Below are positions 54,010 to 62,501 of a stretch of 64,000 nucleotides of DNA, one piece after another. A model generated the notes under the pieces. It made no database searches and was not told the DNA's origin. It saw only the letters and a program-made list of their open reading frames with translations. This DNA comes from Variovorax ginsengisoli. GTDB lineage: Bacteria > Pseudomonadota > Gammaproteobacteria > Burkholderiales > Burkholderiaceae_C. Every line of letters begins with the position of its first letter. The first letter of the stretch is position 1. A program made the position numbers and the translations under genes. Where the stretch lies: the NCBI RefSeq assembly GCF_030486595.1, contig NZ_JAUJZH010000001.1, forward strand, positions 62,001-126,000. The letters run 5' to 3'.

Positions 54010-55258
54010 GGCTCATCGGGTAGCCGCTGCTTGCATTGCCCTTGCTGAAGACGATCTGAAAAAGGTGCGTATAGCCTGCCGGCGAGCGGAACATCTCGGC
54101 GCAGCCCATCAGGTAAGTGCGCCAGAGGCGTCGAAAGCGCTCGTCGAAGCGCTGCGGATCCAGCGCCTGTATGGCGGGCCACTGCTGCTCGAACCGCTCG
54201 GCCCAGGCATCGAGCGTGGGGGCGTAGTGCCGCCGCAGGTTCTCGATGTCCAGCACTTCCAGTCCCCTGCGCTCCATTTCCACGATCACGTCGGCCAGGC
54301 TGGGGATCCAGCCGCCGGGGAACACGTGCTTCCGGATGAAGAGCTCGGTCTCGAATCGCCCCACATGGCCGATGAAGTGCAGGATGCCGAGGCCGCCCGG
54401 CTTCAGGAACTGCGCGTGCGCCTGGATCACTTCGGGGAGCTGGTCGCGCCCCGCGTGTTCGAGCGTGCCGATCGAGACGACCTTGTCGTACTGCGCGTCG
54501 ACATCCCGGAAATCGGCCTCGCGCACCTGCAGCGATCCCTCCAGCCCGCGCCGCGCAATCTCGTCGCGCAGCCACTCGACCTGTTCGGTGGTGGTATTGA
54601 GGCCGACGCCCGTTGCGCCGATGGTTTCCTGGGCACGAAACATGAAGCCGCCGAAGCCGCAGCCGATGTCGATGAAGCGGTCTTCGGGCTTCAGCAGTAT
54701 CTTGCGGGCCACATGATCGATCTTGTGGCGCTGCGCTTCTTCCAGGCTGCGCGTTCCCTCGGGCCAGTAGCCGCAGGTGTACATCATCAGCGGGTCGTCC
54801 AGCCACAGCCGATAGAAGCCGGTGCCCAGGCCGTAGTGCGCTCGCGCGTTCGCCTTGGCCTGGGCCGGGTTGCGGTTGGAGTGGCGGAATTCGTGCAGAT
54901 TGTTCTCGATCCCGTTGAGCGCGCCGGCCTGCCGGTCGAATCCCGAGGCCATGCCGGCTGCCAGGCCGGCGCCGAAGTCGCCCTCGACATCCACTTCCTG
55001 GCCGAAGTAGGCCTCCATCAAACCAATGTGGCCCCGCGTTGCAGTGGCGAACAGGGCGGCCTCGGTATGGAATGTGATGGTGAAGACCGGGGCGCCCTCG
55101 CCAACCGGAAAACGGCTGCCATCGGGCATGACGACCGCGAAGCAGGTTGCCGCTCGCTCGCCGATGCCGTCCAGCATGTTGCGCAAGGGCGCTGACAACA
55201 TCGTGGTGTCGCCGGCACGCTGGGCGTGCCGGTGTCGTTGAGAGGCGTCGTCGGGCAT
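53981..55258 (-). CDS. Cyclopropane-fatty-acid-synthase-type SAM methyltransferase (TmsB-like)
   Basis: 425 residues from ATG 55258 (an internal ATG at 55201 is possible; neither has a clear ribosome site). SAM motif I 'FIDIGCGFGG' at residues 196-204, preceded by the family block 'HYGLGTGFYRLWLDDPLMMYTCGYW' (141-165). It transfers a methyl or methylene group to an unsaturated acyl chain in phospholipid. The N-terminal 130 residues match the lipid-binding extension of CFA synthases. Overlap with the FAD oxidoreductase gene supports a joint product such as a methyl-branched fatty acid. Confidence 0.88.
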   Translation of the reverse strand: MPDDASQRHRHAQRAGDTTMLSAPLRNMLDGIGERAATCFAVVMPDGSRFPVGEGAPVFTITFHTEAALFATATRGHIGLMEAYFGQEVDVEGDFGAGLAAGMASGFDRQAGALNGIENNLHEFRHSNRNPAQAKANARAHYGLGTGFYRLWLDDPLMMYTCGYWPEGTRSLEEAQRHKIDHVARKILLKPEDRFIDIGCGFGGFMFRAQETIGATGVGLNTTTEQVEWLRDEIARRGLEGSLQVREADFRDVDAQYDKVVSIGTLEHAGRDQLPEVIQAHAQFLKPGGLGILHFIGHVGRFETELFIRKHVFPGGWIPSLADVIVEMERRGLEVLDIENLRRHYAPTLDAWAERFEQQWPAIQALDPQRFDERFRRLWRTYLMGCAEMFRSPAGYTHLFQIVFSKGNASSGYPMSRGHLYGPER

Positions 55259-55285
55259 GGGCGTGTCGGCAGCGAGGATTCGATC

Positions 55286-57229
55286 CTAGGGTGGCATCGC
55301 GGGAGGCGCTTGACGCACATCAAGCAACGACGCGTCTCGTTCCCCGGCCCGGGCAGGTGCCTGGCGGCACCGCGCCCCGGCCGTTGCCGGGAAAGGAGTC
55401 AGTACCGCACCGAGCCCCGCGCCGGGCCGGAACGTCGCCAGGCCCTTGAGCCCGCAGCGCCAGGCGTGCAAGTACAAGTCCTTGAATTCCTCGTAGGAGC
55501 AGTCGGCGGGCACATTGACCGTCTTTGAAATGGCCGCGTCGATGTAGGGCGCCACCGCCGCCACCATCTCCACATGCGCCAGCGCGCTCATCTGATGCGC
55601 CGTGACGAAGGCCGGGCCGAGCGCGGCCTGCGCGCCCTTGCGCTGGCGAAAGAGCCTTAGCGCATGGTCCTCGACCGCATAGTCCTCGATGCCGCCCTCG
55701 GCCAGGCGCTTGCGCCGCACGAAGGTCCAGGCGTACGCCGGCTCGATGCCGTTGCTCGCGTTGTCCGCGAAGGCCAGGCTGATGGTGCCGGCGGGTGCGA
55801 TCGACAGCAGGTGGGAATTGCGCATGCCGTGGGCGCGAATTCGCGCCTTCAGCGGCGGCGGAAGGCGGGACGCGAAAGTGTCCCGGCCCAGGTAGGCGTC
55901 GGCATCGAAAAGTGCAAACGCGCCTCGCTCCCGGGAGAGTTCGCACGATGCGACATAGGCCGCATCCCGAAGAGTCCGCGCAATTCGCCGCGCCGCTTCG
56001 CGGCCTTCGGGGTCGTCGTACCGCAGGTTGAGCATGACCAGCGCATCGCCCAGCCCGGTAAAACCCAGTCCGATGCGCCGCTTGCCGAGCGCCTCCTGGC
56101 GCTGTCGCTCCAGGGGCCAGGCGGTGATGTCCAGCACGTTGTCCAGCATGCGCACGGCCACGCCGGCCAGGCGGGCGAAGCCCACGTCATCGAATCGTGC
56201 GGAAGGCTCGAACGGATCCTCCACGAAGCGCGTGAGGTCGATCGATCCGAGGCAGCAGGCGCCATAGGGCGGCAAGGGCTGCTCGCCACAGGGATTGCAG
56301 GCCGCGAGTGTTTCGCACGCCGACAGGTTGTTATCGGCGTTGATGCGGCCCAGGAACAGCGCACCGGGCTCCGCATGCGCGTAGGCCGACCGCATGATCT
56401 GGTCCCACAGTGCTCGCGCGTGCCGCACCCCATACACCCAAAGCCCGTCGCCGCGCCGATGGTGGGCGCCGGTGCGGATGCGGGGGCCTGGCTCGGCCCG
56501 ATGCACCAACTCGATGGACCGGTCACCGCAAACCGCCTCCATGAACGCATCGGTCAGCCCCACCGACAGGTTGAAGTTCGACAGTTCGCCGTGGTCCTTC
56601 GCGCGGACGAAGTCCTCGATGTCGGGATGGTCGCAGCGCAGCACGCCCATCTGGGCGCCGCGCCGGGCCCCGGAAGATTCGAGGGTCTGGCAGGAGCAGT
56701 CGAATACCCGCATGAACGGCACGGGCCCGGACGCGCTCGACTGCGTACCGGCCACCCAGGCGCCCCGCGGCCGGATGCGCGAGAAGTCGTAGCCCACGCC
56801 ACCGCCACGGCGCATCGTCTCGGCCGCCTCGGCCAGGGCGACATAGATGCCTGGGTATCCCTCGTCATCCCCCGTGATCGAATCTCCTATGGGTTGCACG
56901 AAGCAATTGATGAGGGTGGTCAACAGCGTGGTGCCGGCTGCCGATTGAATGCGTCCCGCGGGCAGGAAGCCACTTCGCAGCGCCTGGAGAAACCGCGATG
57001 CCCAGGCCTCGCGATGCTCCGGCTTTTCGGCCTGCGCCAGGGCGCGCGCCACGCGGCGATGAATGTCGTCGATGTCGCGCTCGCCCTCTCGGGCGTATTT
57101 TTCGATCAGCACGTCGCGGCTGATGGGCTGTGCGGGCAACGCGGGAAATGACGGGCCGCCGGGGGCATCGATTGCCATGGGCATCACCAGGAGTGAGCAC
57201 TTTGGAAACCCCATGATCGCCGCGGCCAC
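55286..57229 (-). CDS. nrdJ: Adenosylcobalamin-dependent ribonucleotide reductase (class II, NrdJ)
   Basis: Up to 647 residues; ATG codons at 57184 and 57178 are also possible starts. Class II features: 'NCFVQPIGDS' (one redox Cys), radical-site 'NPCGEQPLPPYGACCLGSIDLT' (Asn, Cys, Glu), 'GLGFTGLGDALVMLNL', and 'SIAPAGTISLAFADNASNGIEP'. It makes deoxynucleotides without oxygen using vitamin B12. I see only one Cys near the C-terminus, where thioredoxin-reducible pairs usually sit, so the tail may be altered. The gene ends 27 bp before the methyltransferase gene. Its promoter region carries two TTGCGC/GCGCAA palindromes. Confidence 0.9.
   Translation of the reverse strand: MAAAIMGFPKCSLLVMPMAIDAPGGPSFPALPAQPISRDVLIEKYAREGERDIDDIHRRVARALAQAEKPEHREAWASRFLQALRSGFLPAGRIQSAAGTTLLTTLINCFVQPIGDSITGDDEGYPGIYVALAEAAETMRRGGGVGYDFSRIRPRGAWVAGTQSSASGPVPFMRVFDCSCQTLESSGARRGAQMGVLRCDHPDIEDFVRAKDHGELSNFNLSVGLTDAFMEAVCGDRSIELVHRAEPGPRIRTGAHHRRGDGLWVYGVRHARALWDQIMRSAYAHAEPGALFLGRINADNNLSACETLAACNPCGEQPLPPYGACCLGSIDLTRFVEDPFEPSARFDDVGFARLAGVAVRMLDNVLDITAWPLERQRQEALGKRRIGLGFTGLGDALVMLNLRYDDPEGREAARRIARTLRDAAYVASCELSRERGAFALFDADAYLGRDTFASRLPPPLKARIRAHGMRNSHLLSIAPAGTISLAFADNASNGIEPAYAWTFVRRKRLAEGGIEDYAVEDHALRLFRQRKGAQAALGPAFVTAHQMSALAHVEMVAAVAPYIDAAISKTVNVPADCSYEEFKDLYLHAWRCGLKGLATFRPGAGLGAVLTPFPATAGARCRQAPARAGERDASLLDVRQAPPAMPP
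55310..55323. promoter_or_regulatory. FNR/Anr-like box upstream of the CFA-type methyltransferase
   Basis: TTGACGCACATCAA within the longer dyad GCTTGACGCACATCAAGC; it matches TTGAT-N4-ATCAA at 9 of 10 positions. It is 52-65 bp upstream of the methyltransferase start, inside the 3' end of nrdJ, a position suitable for oxygen-responsive activation. Confidence 0.45.
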
Positions 57230-57579
57230 CCCTTCGGACTTGCGCTAGCGCAACCGCGGGCGCTGCGTCGTGCCGCACAGATCCCGAGCTTGCGCAAGGC
57301 GACCCCTCATTCAGTCGACGGCACCGCCGATGGGTGGTCGCACAGCGTCATCAGGTCACCGAGCACCATGCGTGAGGGAACGAGTTGGCTGTCACAGATT
57401 CGAGCATCAAGCGCGGCGCCGAATTCGAACTTGATCTGGCGAAAGGACCGCCGCTTTGAAACGCGAACTGGACGCGCTATTGTTGATAGTTTCATTGGGA
57501 GAGATAGAATTTCTATCCCCCACGAAACGCCCCCCAACCTCGCCCTCCGGGCCTGGGTCGCGCAGGCGGGAGTTGATCT
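57230..57579. other. Gene-free divergent promoter region with palindromes
   Basis: About 350 bp between nrdJ (minus) and the HATPase gene (plus). It contains the perfect 14-bp palindrome TTGCGCTAGCGCAA (57240-57253), the related 10-bp CTTGCGCAAG (57289-57298), and the interrupted palindrome GATAGAATTTCTATC (57503-57517) close to the HATPase start. A frame open across 57290-57583 has no recognisable content and is probably not a gene. Confidence 0.55.
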
Positions 57580-58320
57580 ATGAACGCATGCGCTCAGGAG
57601 ATTGGCAGTGATCATGATCGAGCGCTGTTGATCGCCGCTGCCAGAGCCGTCCAGGCCTTGGCAGCCGGGATGCGCGAGACCTTCACGGCGGCGCAGAAGG
57701 CGGCGGACGGATTCCCGAAGGACGATCGGATCATCGCGCCGCAGCTGTGGCCTTCTGTCCATCGGGCCGAGTTGTTCGCCAGCCAGATGCTCGCCTACGC
57801 CGGCGCGCAGTCCCTGGCGCCTGCCCGGCTCGAGTTGCTTCCCTTCCTGTCCGACCTGGGCAACAGCCTGTTTCAGACGCTGGACATGCGCGTGCGCGTG
57901 TTCGTCGACGTTGGCCACGACTGTCCACTGTGCTTCGCGGACGGTGAAGCCCTTCGGGATGCGCTCTTGAATCTGGTCATCAACGCGCGCGACGCCATGC
58001 GTGATGGGGGACGAATTCAGCTCTCGGCAAATGCCGCCACTGCCGACGACGGCAGCCCTGCGGTGGCCATCTCGGTGGCCGACGATGGTGTCGGCATGGC
58101 AGCCGATCTTGCGGGTCGCGCGATGCTCCCGTTCGTCACCACCAAGACCAACGACCCGAAGGCCGGCATGGGCCTCGCGGCCACCGATGGCTTCGCCCGT
58201 CAGTCGGGAGGACGCCTCGAACTGTCCTGTCGGCAGGGTGGCGTGACCGCGACCCTGATCCTGCCGCAGTCTGCCTCCGAGGGTCTCCGACAAGGTCCGG
58301 GTGACATGGCGAACGCGTGA
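57580..58320 (+). CDS. Orphan HATPase protein lacking an obvious phosphoacceptor histidine
   Basis: 246 residues, ATG at 57580. The C-terminal half is a GHKL/HATPase domain: N-box 'DALLNLVINARDAM', 'ISVADDGVGM', 'PFVTTKTNDPKAGMGLAATDGFARQSGG'. The N-terminal half keeps the second dimerisation helix of NtrB-type kinases ('RAELFASQMLAYAGAQSLAP') but the place of the HDFNN box reads 'GMRETFTAAQ', so the usual His is missing. No sensor domain or regulator gene adjoins. It may act as an ATP-binding modulator of another kinase, or use a different residue. Confidence 0.75.
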   Translation: MNACAQEIGSDHDRALLIAAARAVQALAAGMRETFTAAQKAADGFPKDDRIIAPQLWPSVHRAELFASQMLAYAGAQSLAPARLELLPFLSDLGNSLFQTLDMRVRVFVDVGHDCPLCFADGEALRDALLNLVINARDAMRDGGRIQLSANAATADDGSPAVAISVADDGVGMAADLAGRAMLPFVTTKTNDPKAGMGLAATDGFARQSGGRLELSCRQGGVTATLILPQSASEGLRQGPGDMANA

Positions 58321-58361
58321 CGATCGAGTTGGGTCGGCAGACGCCGTCAGCCTCACGCGCT

Positions 58362-58601
58362 TCATCCATGCATCGCCCACTCCTTGCCGATGCCCGCTTT
58401 TCCGGCGGCCGCGTCCTTGCCCGTGGCGATGGCGCTGATCCCGGATGACTTCGCTTCGTCGCCGACCGGCTTCTTCGCCTTCCCTTGCGGGCGCGCGTCC
58501 ACCTTGGCCTGTGCCCGGCTCTGCTGCTTGCTGTTGGTGATTGTCTGCTGCTCGGACGATGCACCTGGCGGATTCTGTGCATAGGCACTGGCCGCCAGCA
58601 T
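58362..58601 (-). CDS. Small, probably exported, Lys/Ala-rich protein
   Basis: 79 residues from ATG 58601. 'MLAASAYAQ' looks like the end of a signal peptide, but the preceding hydrophobic part is absent in frame, so the true start may be elsewhere or the 5' end damaged. The rest is polar and low in complexity ('KQQSRAQAKVDARPQGKAKKPV'). No family recognised; coding status is uncertain. Confidence 0.4.
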   Translation of the reverse strand: MLAASAYAQNPPGASSEQQTITNSKQQSRAQAKVDARPQGKAKKPVGDEAKSSGISAIATGKDAAAGKAGIGKEWAMHG

Positions 58602-58629
58602 CGCGCTCGGGCTGGATCGTCTTTGCCGC

Positions 58630-59232
58630 CTACCCGCGCCATGGGGTGATGCGCGGTAGCCATCGCCTCACGTTCGCCCGGTAGCGCTTGTACTCGTCGC
58701 CGAACTGCTCGCCCAGCACAGGCTCTTCGTAGGCGACAACGAACAAGAAGAATCCGGCCCACACGATCGCGCCGTACCCCAGCACCATGACGCTCCCGAA
58801 CAGGAGGCCCTGGCCGGCGATCAACGCCGTGACTGCGACGTACATCGGATTGCGGACGTAGCGATAGAGCCCGGTGACGACGAGGCGCTTGGGAGGCATG
58901 ACGGGTGCCGGCGTGCCGAGGCCCTGCAACGCGAAGCGAGCGAATGAATCGAGCAAGATGGGCAACCCGGCCACGATCAGGGCGGCGCCGAGCACGCGCG
59001 CGGTCGGGAACAGCGCAGGCGCGAAGTGCCAGAGAGTGAGGTACCAAGGGAGGTACACGGCGAGCGTGCCCGGAGCGATGACCAGGAAGATCGCGGAACC
59101 GATGATCGCGGGGGCGCGCTGCACGACAGGATCGTACTCAACGCCTCCGAGAATCGTGCGGATTGGGCGAGCGCTGGCGTCGCGTGATGTCCTGTGCGAG
59201 GTCGTCGTCGCCGCGAGTTCTACACCGCGCAC
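58630..59232 (-). CDS. Isoprenylcysteine carboxyl methyltransferase family membrane protein
   Basis: Up to 200 residues (start uncertain; no ATG with a clear ribosome site). Four to five membrane helices and the family block 'VVTGLYRYVRNPMYVAV' with 'EPVLGEQFGDEYKRYRANVRRWLP' at the C-terminus, the SAM-binding end of ICMT/phospholipid methyltransferase-like (PEMT) proteins. Bacterial members methylate small or lipid substrates of mostly unknown identity. Divergent from dctA. Confidence 0.85.
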   Translation of the reverse strand: MRGVELAATTTSHRTSRDASARPIRTILGGVEYDPVVQRAPAIIGSAIFLVIAPGTLAVYLPWYLTLWHFAPALFPTARVLGAALIVAGLPILLDSFARFALQGLGTPAPVMPPKRLVVTGLYRYVRNPMYVAVTALIAGQGLLFGSVMVLGYGAIVWAGFFLFVVAYEEPVLGEQFGDEYKRYRANVRRWLPRITPWRG

Positions 59233-59278
59233 CCGGGAATACCCTCAAACACCCCCTTTCGAATCTTGCCTACATTTC

Positions 59279-59311
59279 TTGTATGCAAGACAACGTGCAG
59301 CTTGCATGCAA
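59279..59311. promoter_or_regulatory. Twin TTGYATGCAA palindromes upstream of dctA
   Basis: TTGTATGCAA at 59279-59288 and the perfect palindrome TTGCATGCAA at 59302-59311, 23 bp apart (about two helical turns) and 20 bp before the dctA start. Such paired palindromes suit a dimeric GntR repressor; the gene at 60661 is the obvious candidate. Confidence 0.6.
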
Positions 59312-59330
59312 ACCTTCATGAGGAATCTTC

Positions 59331-60653
59331 ATGCCACGTTTCGCCAAATCGCTTTTCGGTCAGGTGGTCATCGCGCTGGTGCTCGGCGTCGTGGCGGGCC
59401 TGTTCTTCCCGGACTTCGCCGTCAAGCTCAAGCCTCTCGGCGACGGCTTCATCAAGCTGATCAAGATGATCATCCCGGTGCTGGTGTTCTGCGTCGTGGT
59501 GCACGGCATCTCGGGCGCCGGCGACCTCCGGCGGGTCGGCCGGGTCGGGGTCAAGGCGCTGGTCTACTTCGAGGTGCTGACCACCGTCGCCCTGGCGCTC
59601 GGGCTGGTGCTGGCCTTCGTCTTCAAGCCCGGCGTCGGCATGAACGTCGACCCGTCCAAGCTCGACCCGGCGGCCATGAGCGCCTATGCCTCGACCGCCG
59701 ACAAGCTCACCAGCGGCGGCACGGTCGAGTTCCTGATGAAGCTGATCCCGACCACGGTGGTCAACGCCTTCGCGACCGGCGACGTGCTGCAGGTGCTGCT
59801 GTTCGCGGTGCTGTTCGGCTGCGCGCTGACCTTGCTCGGCGAACGCGGCCGCCCGGTGGCGCAGGTGGTCGATGCGCTCTCGCTGGTGCTGTTCAAGATC
59901 ATGGGCATCATCATCAAGCTGGCGCCGCTGGGCGTGCTGGGCGCCATCGCGTTCACCGTCGGGCAGTACGGCGTCGGCTCGCTCAAGCAGCTGGGCATGC
60001 TGGTGGCGCTGTTCTATGTCGCGGTGCTGTTCTTCGTCTTCGTGGTGCTCGGGCTGGTGATGCGCCTGTCGGGCTTCAGCCTTGTCAAGCTGCTGCGCTA
60101 CCTGCGCGAAGAGCTCACCATCGTCTTCGCCACCACCTCCTCCGACAGCGTGCTGCCGCAGATCATGGCCAAGCTGCGCCACATGGGCATCCGCGACTCG
60201 ACCGTGGGCCTGGTGATTCCGACCGGCTACTCGTTCAACCTCGACGCCTTCTCGATCTACATCACGCTGGCCGCGGTGTTCATCGCCCAGGCCACCAACA
60301 CGCCGATCTCGATGGCCGACCTGCTGACCATCCTCGCGATCGCGCTGGTCACCTCCAAGGGTGCGCACGGCGTGCCGGGCTCGGCCATCGTGGTGCTGGC
60401 CGCCACTTTGCACGCCATCCCCGCGATCCCCGCCATCGGGCTGGTGCTGGTGCTGTCAGTCGACTGGTTCATGGGCATTGCCCGCGCGCTCGGCAACTTG
60501 ATCGGCAACTGCGTGGCCACCGTGGCGATCGCCGCCTGGGAGGGCGACATCGACCGCGAACGGGCCCATGCGGTGCTCAACGGCACGCACTCGCCCGAAG
60601 ACGAGCCCTTGGCCGAACCGGGCTCGCCGGCCGCCATCCCGGCCACCCATTGA
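59331..60653 (+). CDS. dctA: C4-dicarboxylate/cation symporter DctA
   Basis: 440 residues, ATG at 59331 behind GAGGAA. DAACS fold: 'SLFGQVVIALVLGVVAGLFFP', the serine-rich reentrant loop 'EELTIVFATTSSDSVLPQIMAKL', and 'VIPTGYSFNLDAFSIYITLAAVFIAQATN'. It imports succinate, fumarate, malate and possibly orotate with protons or sodium. The GntR gene follows after 7 bp; no DctB/DctD pair is present here, so control by that GntR is likely. Confidence 0.95.
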   Translation: MPRFAKSLFGQVVIALVLGVVAGLFFPDFAVKLKPLGDGFIKLIKMIIPVLVFCVVVHGISGAGDLRRVGRVGVKALVYFEVLTTVALALGLVLAFVFKPGVGMNVDPSKLDPAAMSAYASTADKLTSGGTVEFLMKLIPTTVVNAFATGDVLQVLLFAVLFGCALTLLGERGRPVAQVVDALSLVLFKIMGIIIKLAPLGVLGAIAFTVGQYGVGSLKQLGMLVALFYVAVLFFVFVVLGLVMRLSGFSLVKLLRYLREELTIVFATTSSDSVLPQIMAKLRHMGIRDSTVGLVIPTGYSFNLDAFSIYITLAAVFIAQATNTPISMADLLTILAIALVTSKGAHGVPGSAIVVLAATLHAIPAIPAIGLVLVLSVDWFMGIARALGNLIGNCVATVAIAAWEGDIDRERAHAVLNGTHSPEDEPLAEPGSPAAIPATH

Positions 60654-60660
60654 CCCGCCG

Positions 60661-61359
60661 ATGACCGACGTCACGCCCACCCACATCGCCGAGCGCGTGG
60701 TCGAAGCCATCCTGGCGCAGAAGCTGGCGCCCGGGGAGCGGCTCGGCGAGCAGGCCCTGGCCGAGAACTTCGGCGTCAGCCGGACCATGGTGCGCGAGGC
60801 GCTGATGCAATTGCAGGCACGCGGCTTTGTAGAGGTCCAGTCGCGGCGCGGCTGGTACGTGGTCGAACCCTCGGCCGACGAGGCACGCGACGCCTTCGCC
60901 GCCCGCCGCATCGTCGAAGCCGGCATCCTGGCCGAAGCCGGCCGGCCGCTCGCCAAGGTGATCCGCAAGCTGCGCGAGCACATCGCCGACGAGCAGCGCG
61001 CAATCGCCGGCGCCGACGCCGCCACCCGCGCCTTTCTGCTGGCTGACTTCCACGTCTGCCTGGCCGACCAGATGGGCCACCGCCTGCTGTGCGACGTGCT
61101 GCGCGACCTGACCGCACGCACCACCCTGGCGGCCACCCTCTTCCAGTCGCGGCACGAAGCGGTCGAGTCGTGCGCCGAGCACGCCGCGATCGTGGCCGCG
61201 CTGGAAGCCGGCGACACGCCCCACGCCCGGCAACTGATGCTCGACCACATCGGCAACGTCGAGCAGGCGCTGCAGGTCGAGGCCCCGCCGCAGCCCGACG
61301 CCGACGAACGCCTGCGCAGCACGCTGGCGCCGGTCGCACTGCCTCGCGGCATCCGCTGA
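60661..61359 (+). CDS. FadR-type GntR regulator, probable regulator of dctA
   Basis: 232 residues, ATG at 60661. Winged helix at about 8-72 ('LGEQALAENFGVSRTMVREALMQL'), FCD domain with 'LADFHVCLADQMGHRLLCDVL', 'AEHAAIVAALEAGD' and 'LDHIGNVEQAL' carrying the His ligands. It starts 7 bp after dctA and probably binds the TTGYATGCAA palindromes upstream of it. Inducer is likely a C4-dicarboxylate or related acid (inference). Confidence 0.92.
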   Translation: MTDVTPTHIAERVVEAILAQKLAPGERLGEQALAENFGVSRTMVREALMQLQARGFVEVQSRRGWYVVEPSADEARDAFAARRIVEAGILAEAGRPLAKVIRKLREHIADEQRAIAGADAATRAFLLADFHVCLADQMGHRLLCDVLRDLTARTTLAATLFQSRHEAVESCAEHAAIVAALEAGDTPHARQLMLDHIGNVEQALQVEAPPQPDADERLRSTLAPVALPRGIR

Positions 61360-61409
61360 CACGCGTCGACCCTGAAACGAAGGCGGTTTCGGCTAAAGTC
61401 GATCCGGCT

Positions 61410-62486
61410 ATGAATTCACCAGCGCTGCAGCGCGGCACCTTTCTCTTCCTGCTGGCGGTCGTCACGATCGCCTTCGGATGGATCCTCTTCCCCTTCTTCG
61501 GTGCCGTGATGTGGGGCCTCGCCCTCGCGATCCTGTTCACTCCGATCTACCGGCGGCTGCTCAAGAAGATGGGCGGCCGGCGCAACCTGGCCGCCATCAC
61601 GACGCTGCTGATGGCGATGGTGGTGGTGATCATCCCACTGGTCGCGGTCAGCCTGTCGCTGGTCGAGGAAGTGTCGCTGCTGTCGCAGAAGATCCGCTCC
61701 GGCGACATCAGCTTCTCCAGCTACTTCCAGCAGGTGGTCAACGCGATCCCGAAATGGGCGCTGAGCCTGCTCGACCGCTTCGGCCTCGGCAACGTCGAAG
61801 GCCTGATCAAGCAGGTCTCGCAGGCGGCCGCCCGGGGCAGCCAGGCGATCGCCACCCACGCCGTGGCGATCGGCCAGAACACTTTCGAATTCCTCATCAG
61901 CTTCGGCATCATGCTGTACCTGCTGTTCTTCCTGCTGCGCGACGGCGCCGAGCTGTCGAAGACGATCCGCGCCTCGCTGCCGCTGGCCAAGCCGCACACC
62001 CACTACCTGCTGAACAAGTTCACCACCGTGATCCGCGCCACCATCAAGGGCAACGTCGCGGTGGCGGCGGCGCAGGGCCTCATCGGCGGCGTTACCTTCT
62101 CGCTGATGGGCTTGCAGGGCTCGCTGCTCTGGGGGGCGCTGATGGCCTTCCTGTCGCTGCTGCCGGCGGTCGGCGCGGCGCTGATCTGGGGTCCGGTGGC
62201 GATCTACTTCCTGGCCGTCGGCGCCACGGCCAAGGCCCTCGGCCTGATCTTCGTCGGCGTCTTCGTGATCGGCCTGGTCGACAACATCCTGCGGCCCCTG
62301 CTGGTCGGCAAGGACACCCAGATGCCCGACTACGTGGTGCTGATGTCGACCATCGGCGGGATCGCGCTGTTCGGCATCAACGGCTTCGTGATCGGCCCGG
62401 TGATCGCGGCGCTCTTCATGGCGGCCTGGGATCTGTTCGCCTCCTCGAACGAAGCCGACGACAACGCGCCGCCCCCATTGTCCTGA
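61410..62486 (+). CDS. AI-2E family transporter (PerM-like membrane protein)
   Basis: 358 residues, ATG at 61410. Seven to eight membrane helices; family blocks 'LFFLLRDGAELSKTIRASLPL', 'IKGNVAVAAAQGLIGGVTFSLMGLQGSLLWGALMAFLSLLPAVGAALIW', and 'GLVDNILRPLLVGKDTQMPDYVVLMSTIGGI'. Members export varied small molecules or sodium ions; a link to autoinducer 2 is not established for most. The penicillin-binding protein gene starts 15 bp after its stop. Confidence 0.92.
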   Translation: MNSPALQRGTFLFLLAVVTIAFGWILFPFFGAVMWGLALAILFTPIYRRLLKKMGGRRNLAAITTLLMAMVVVIIPLVAVSLSLVEEVSLLSQKIRSGDISFSSYFQQVVNAIPKWALSLLDRFGLGNVEGLIKQVSQAAARGSQAIATHAVAIGQNTFEFLISFGIMLYLLFFLLRDGAELSKTIRASLPLAKPHTHYLLNKFTTVIRATIKGNVAVAAAQGLIGGVTFSLMGLQGSLLWGALMAFLSLLPAVGAALIWGPVAIYFLAVGATAKALGLIFVGVFVIGLVDNILRPLLVGKDTQMPDYVVLMSTIGGIALFGINGFVIGPVIAALFMAAWDLFASSNEADDNAPPPLS

Positions 62487-62501
62487 CAGGGAACCCGAAC
62501 C

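Noticed and set aside
57290..57583. 97-codon plus-strand frame upstream of the HATPase gene
   Set aside because: No recognisable content; it overlaps palindromic promoter sequence and the real start at 57580.
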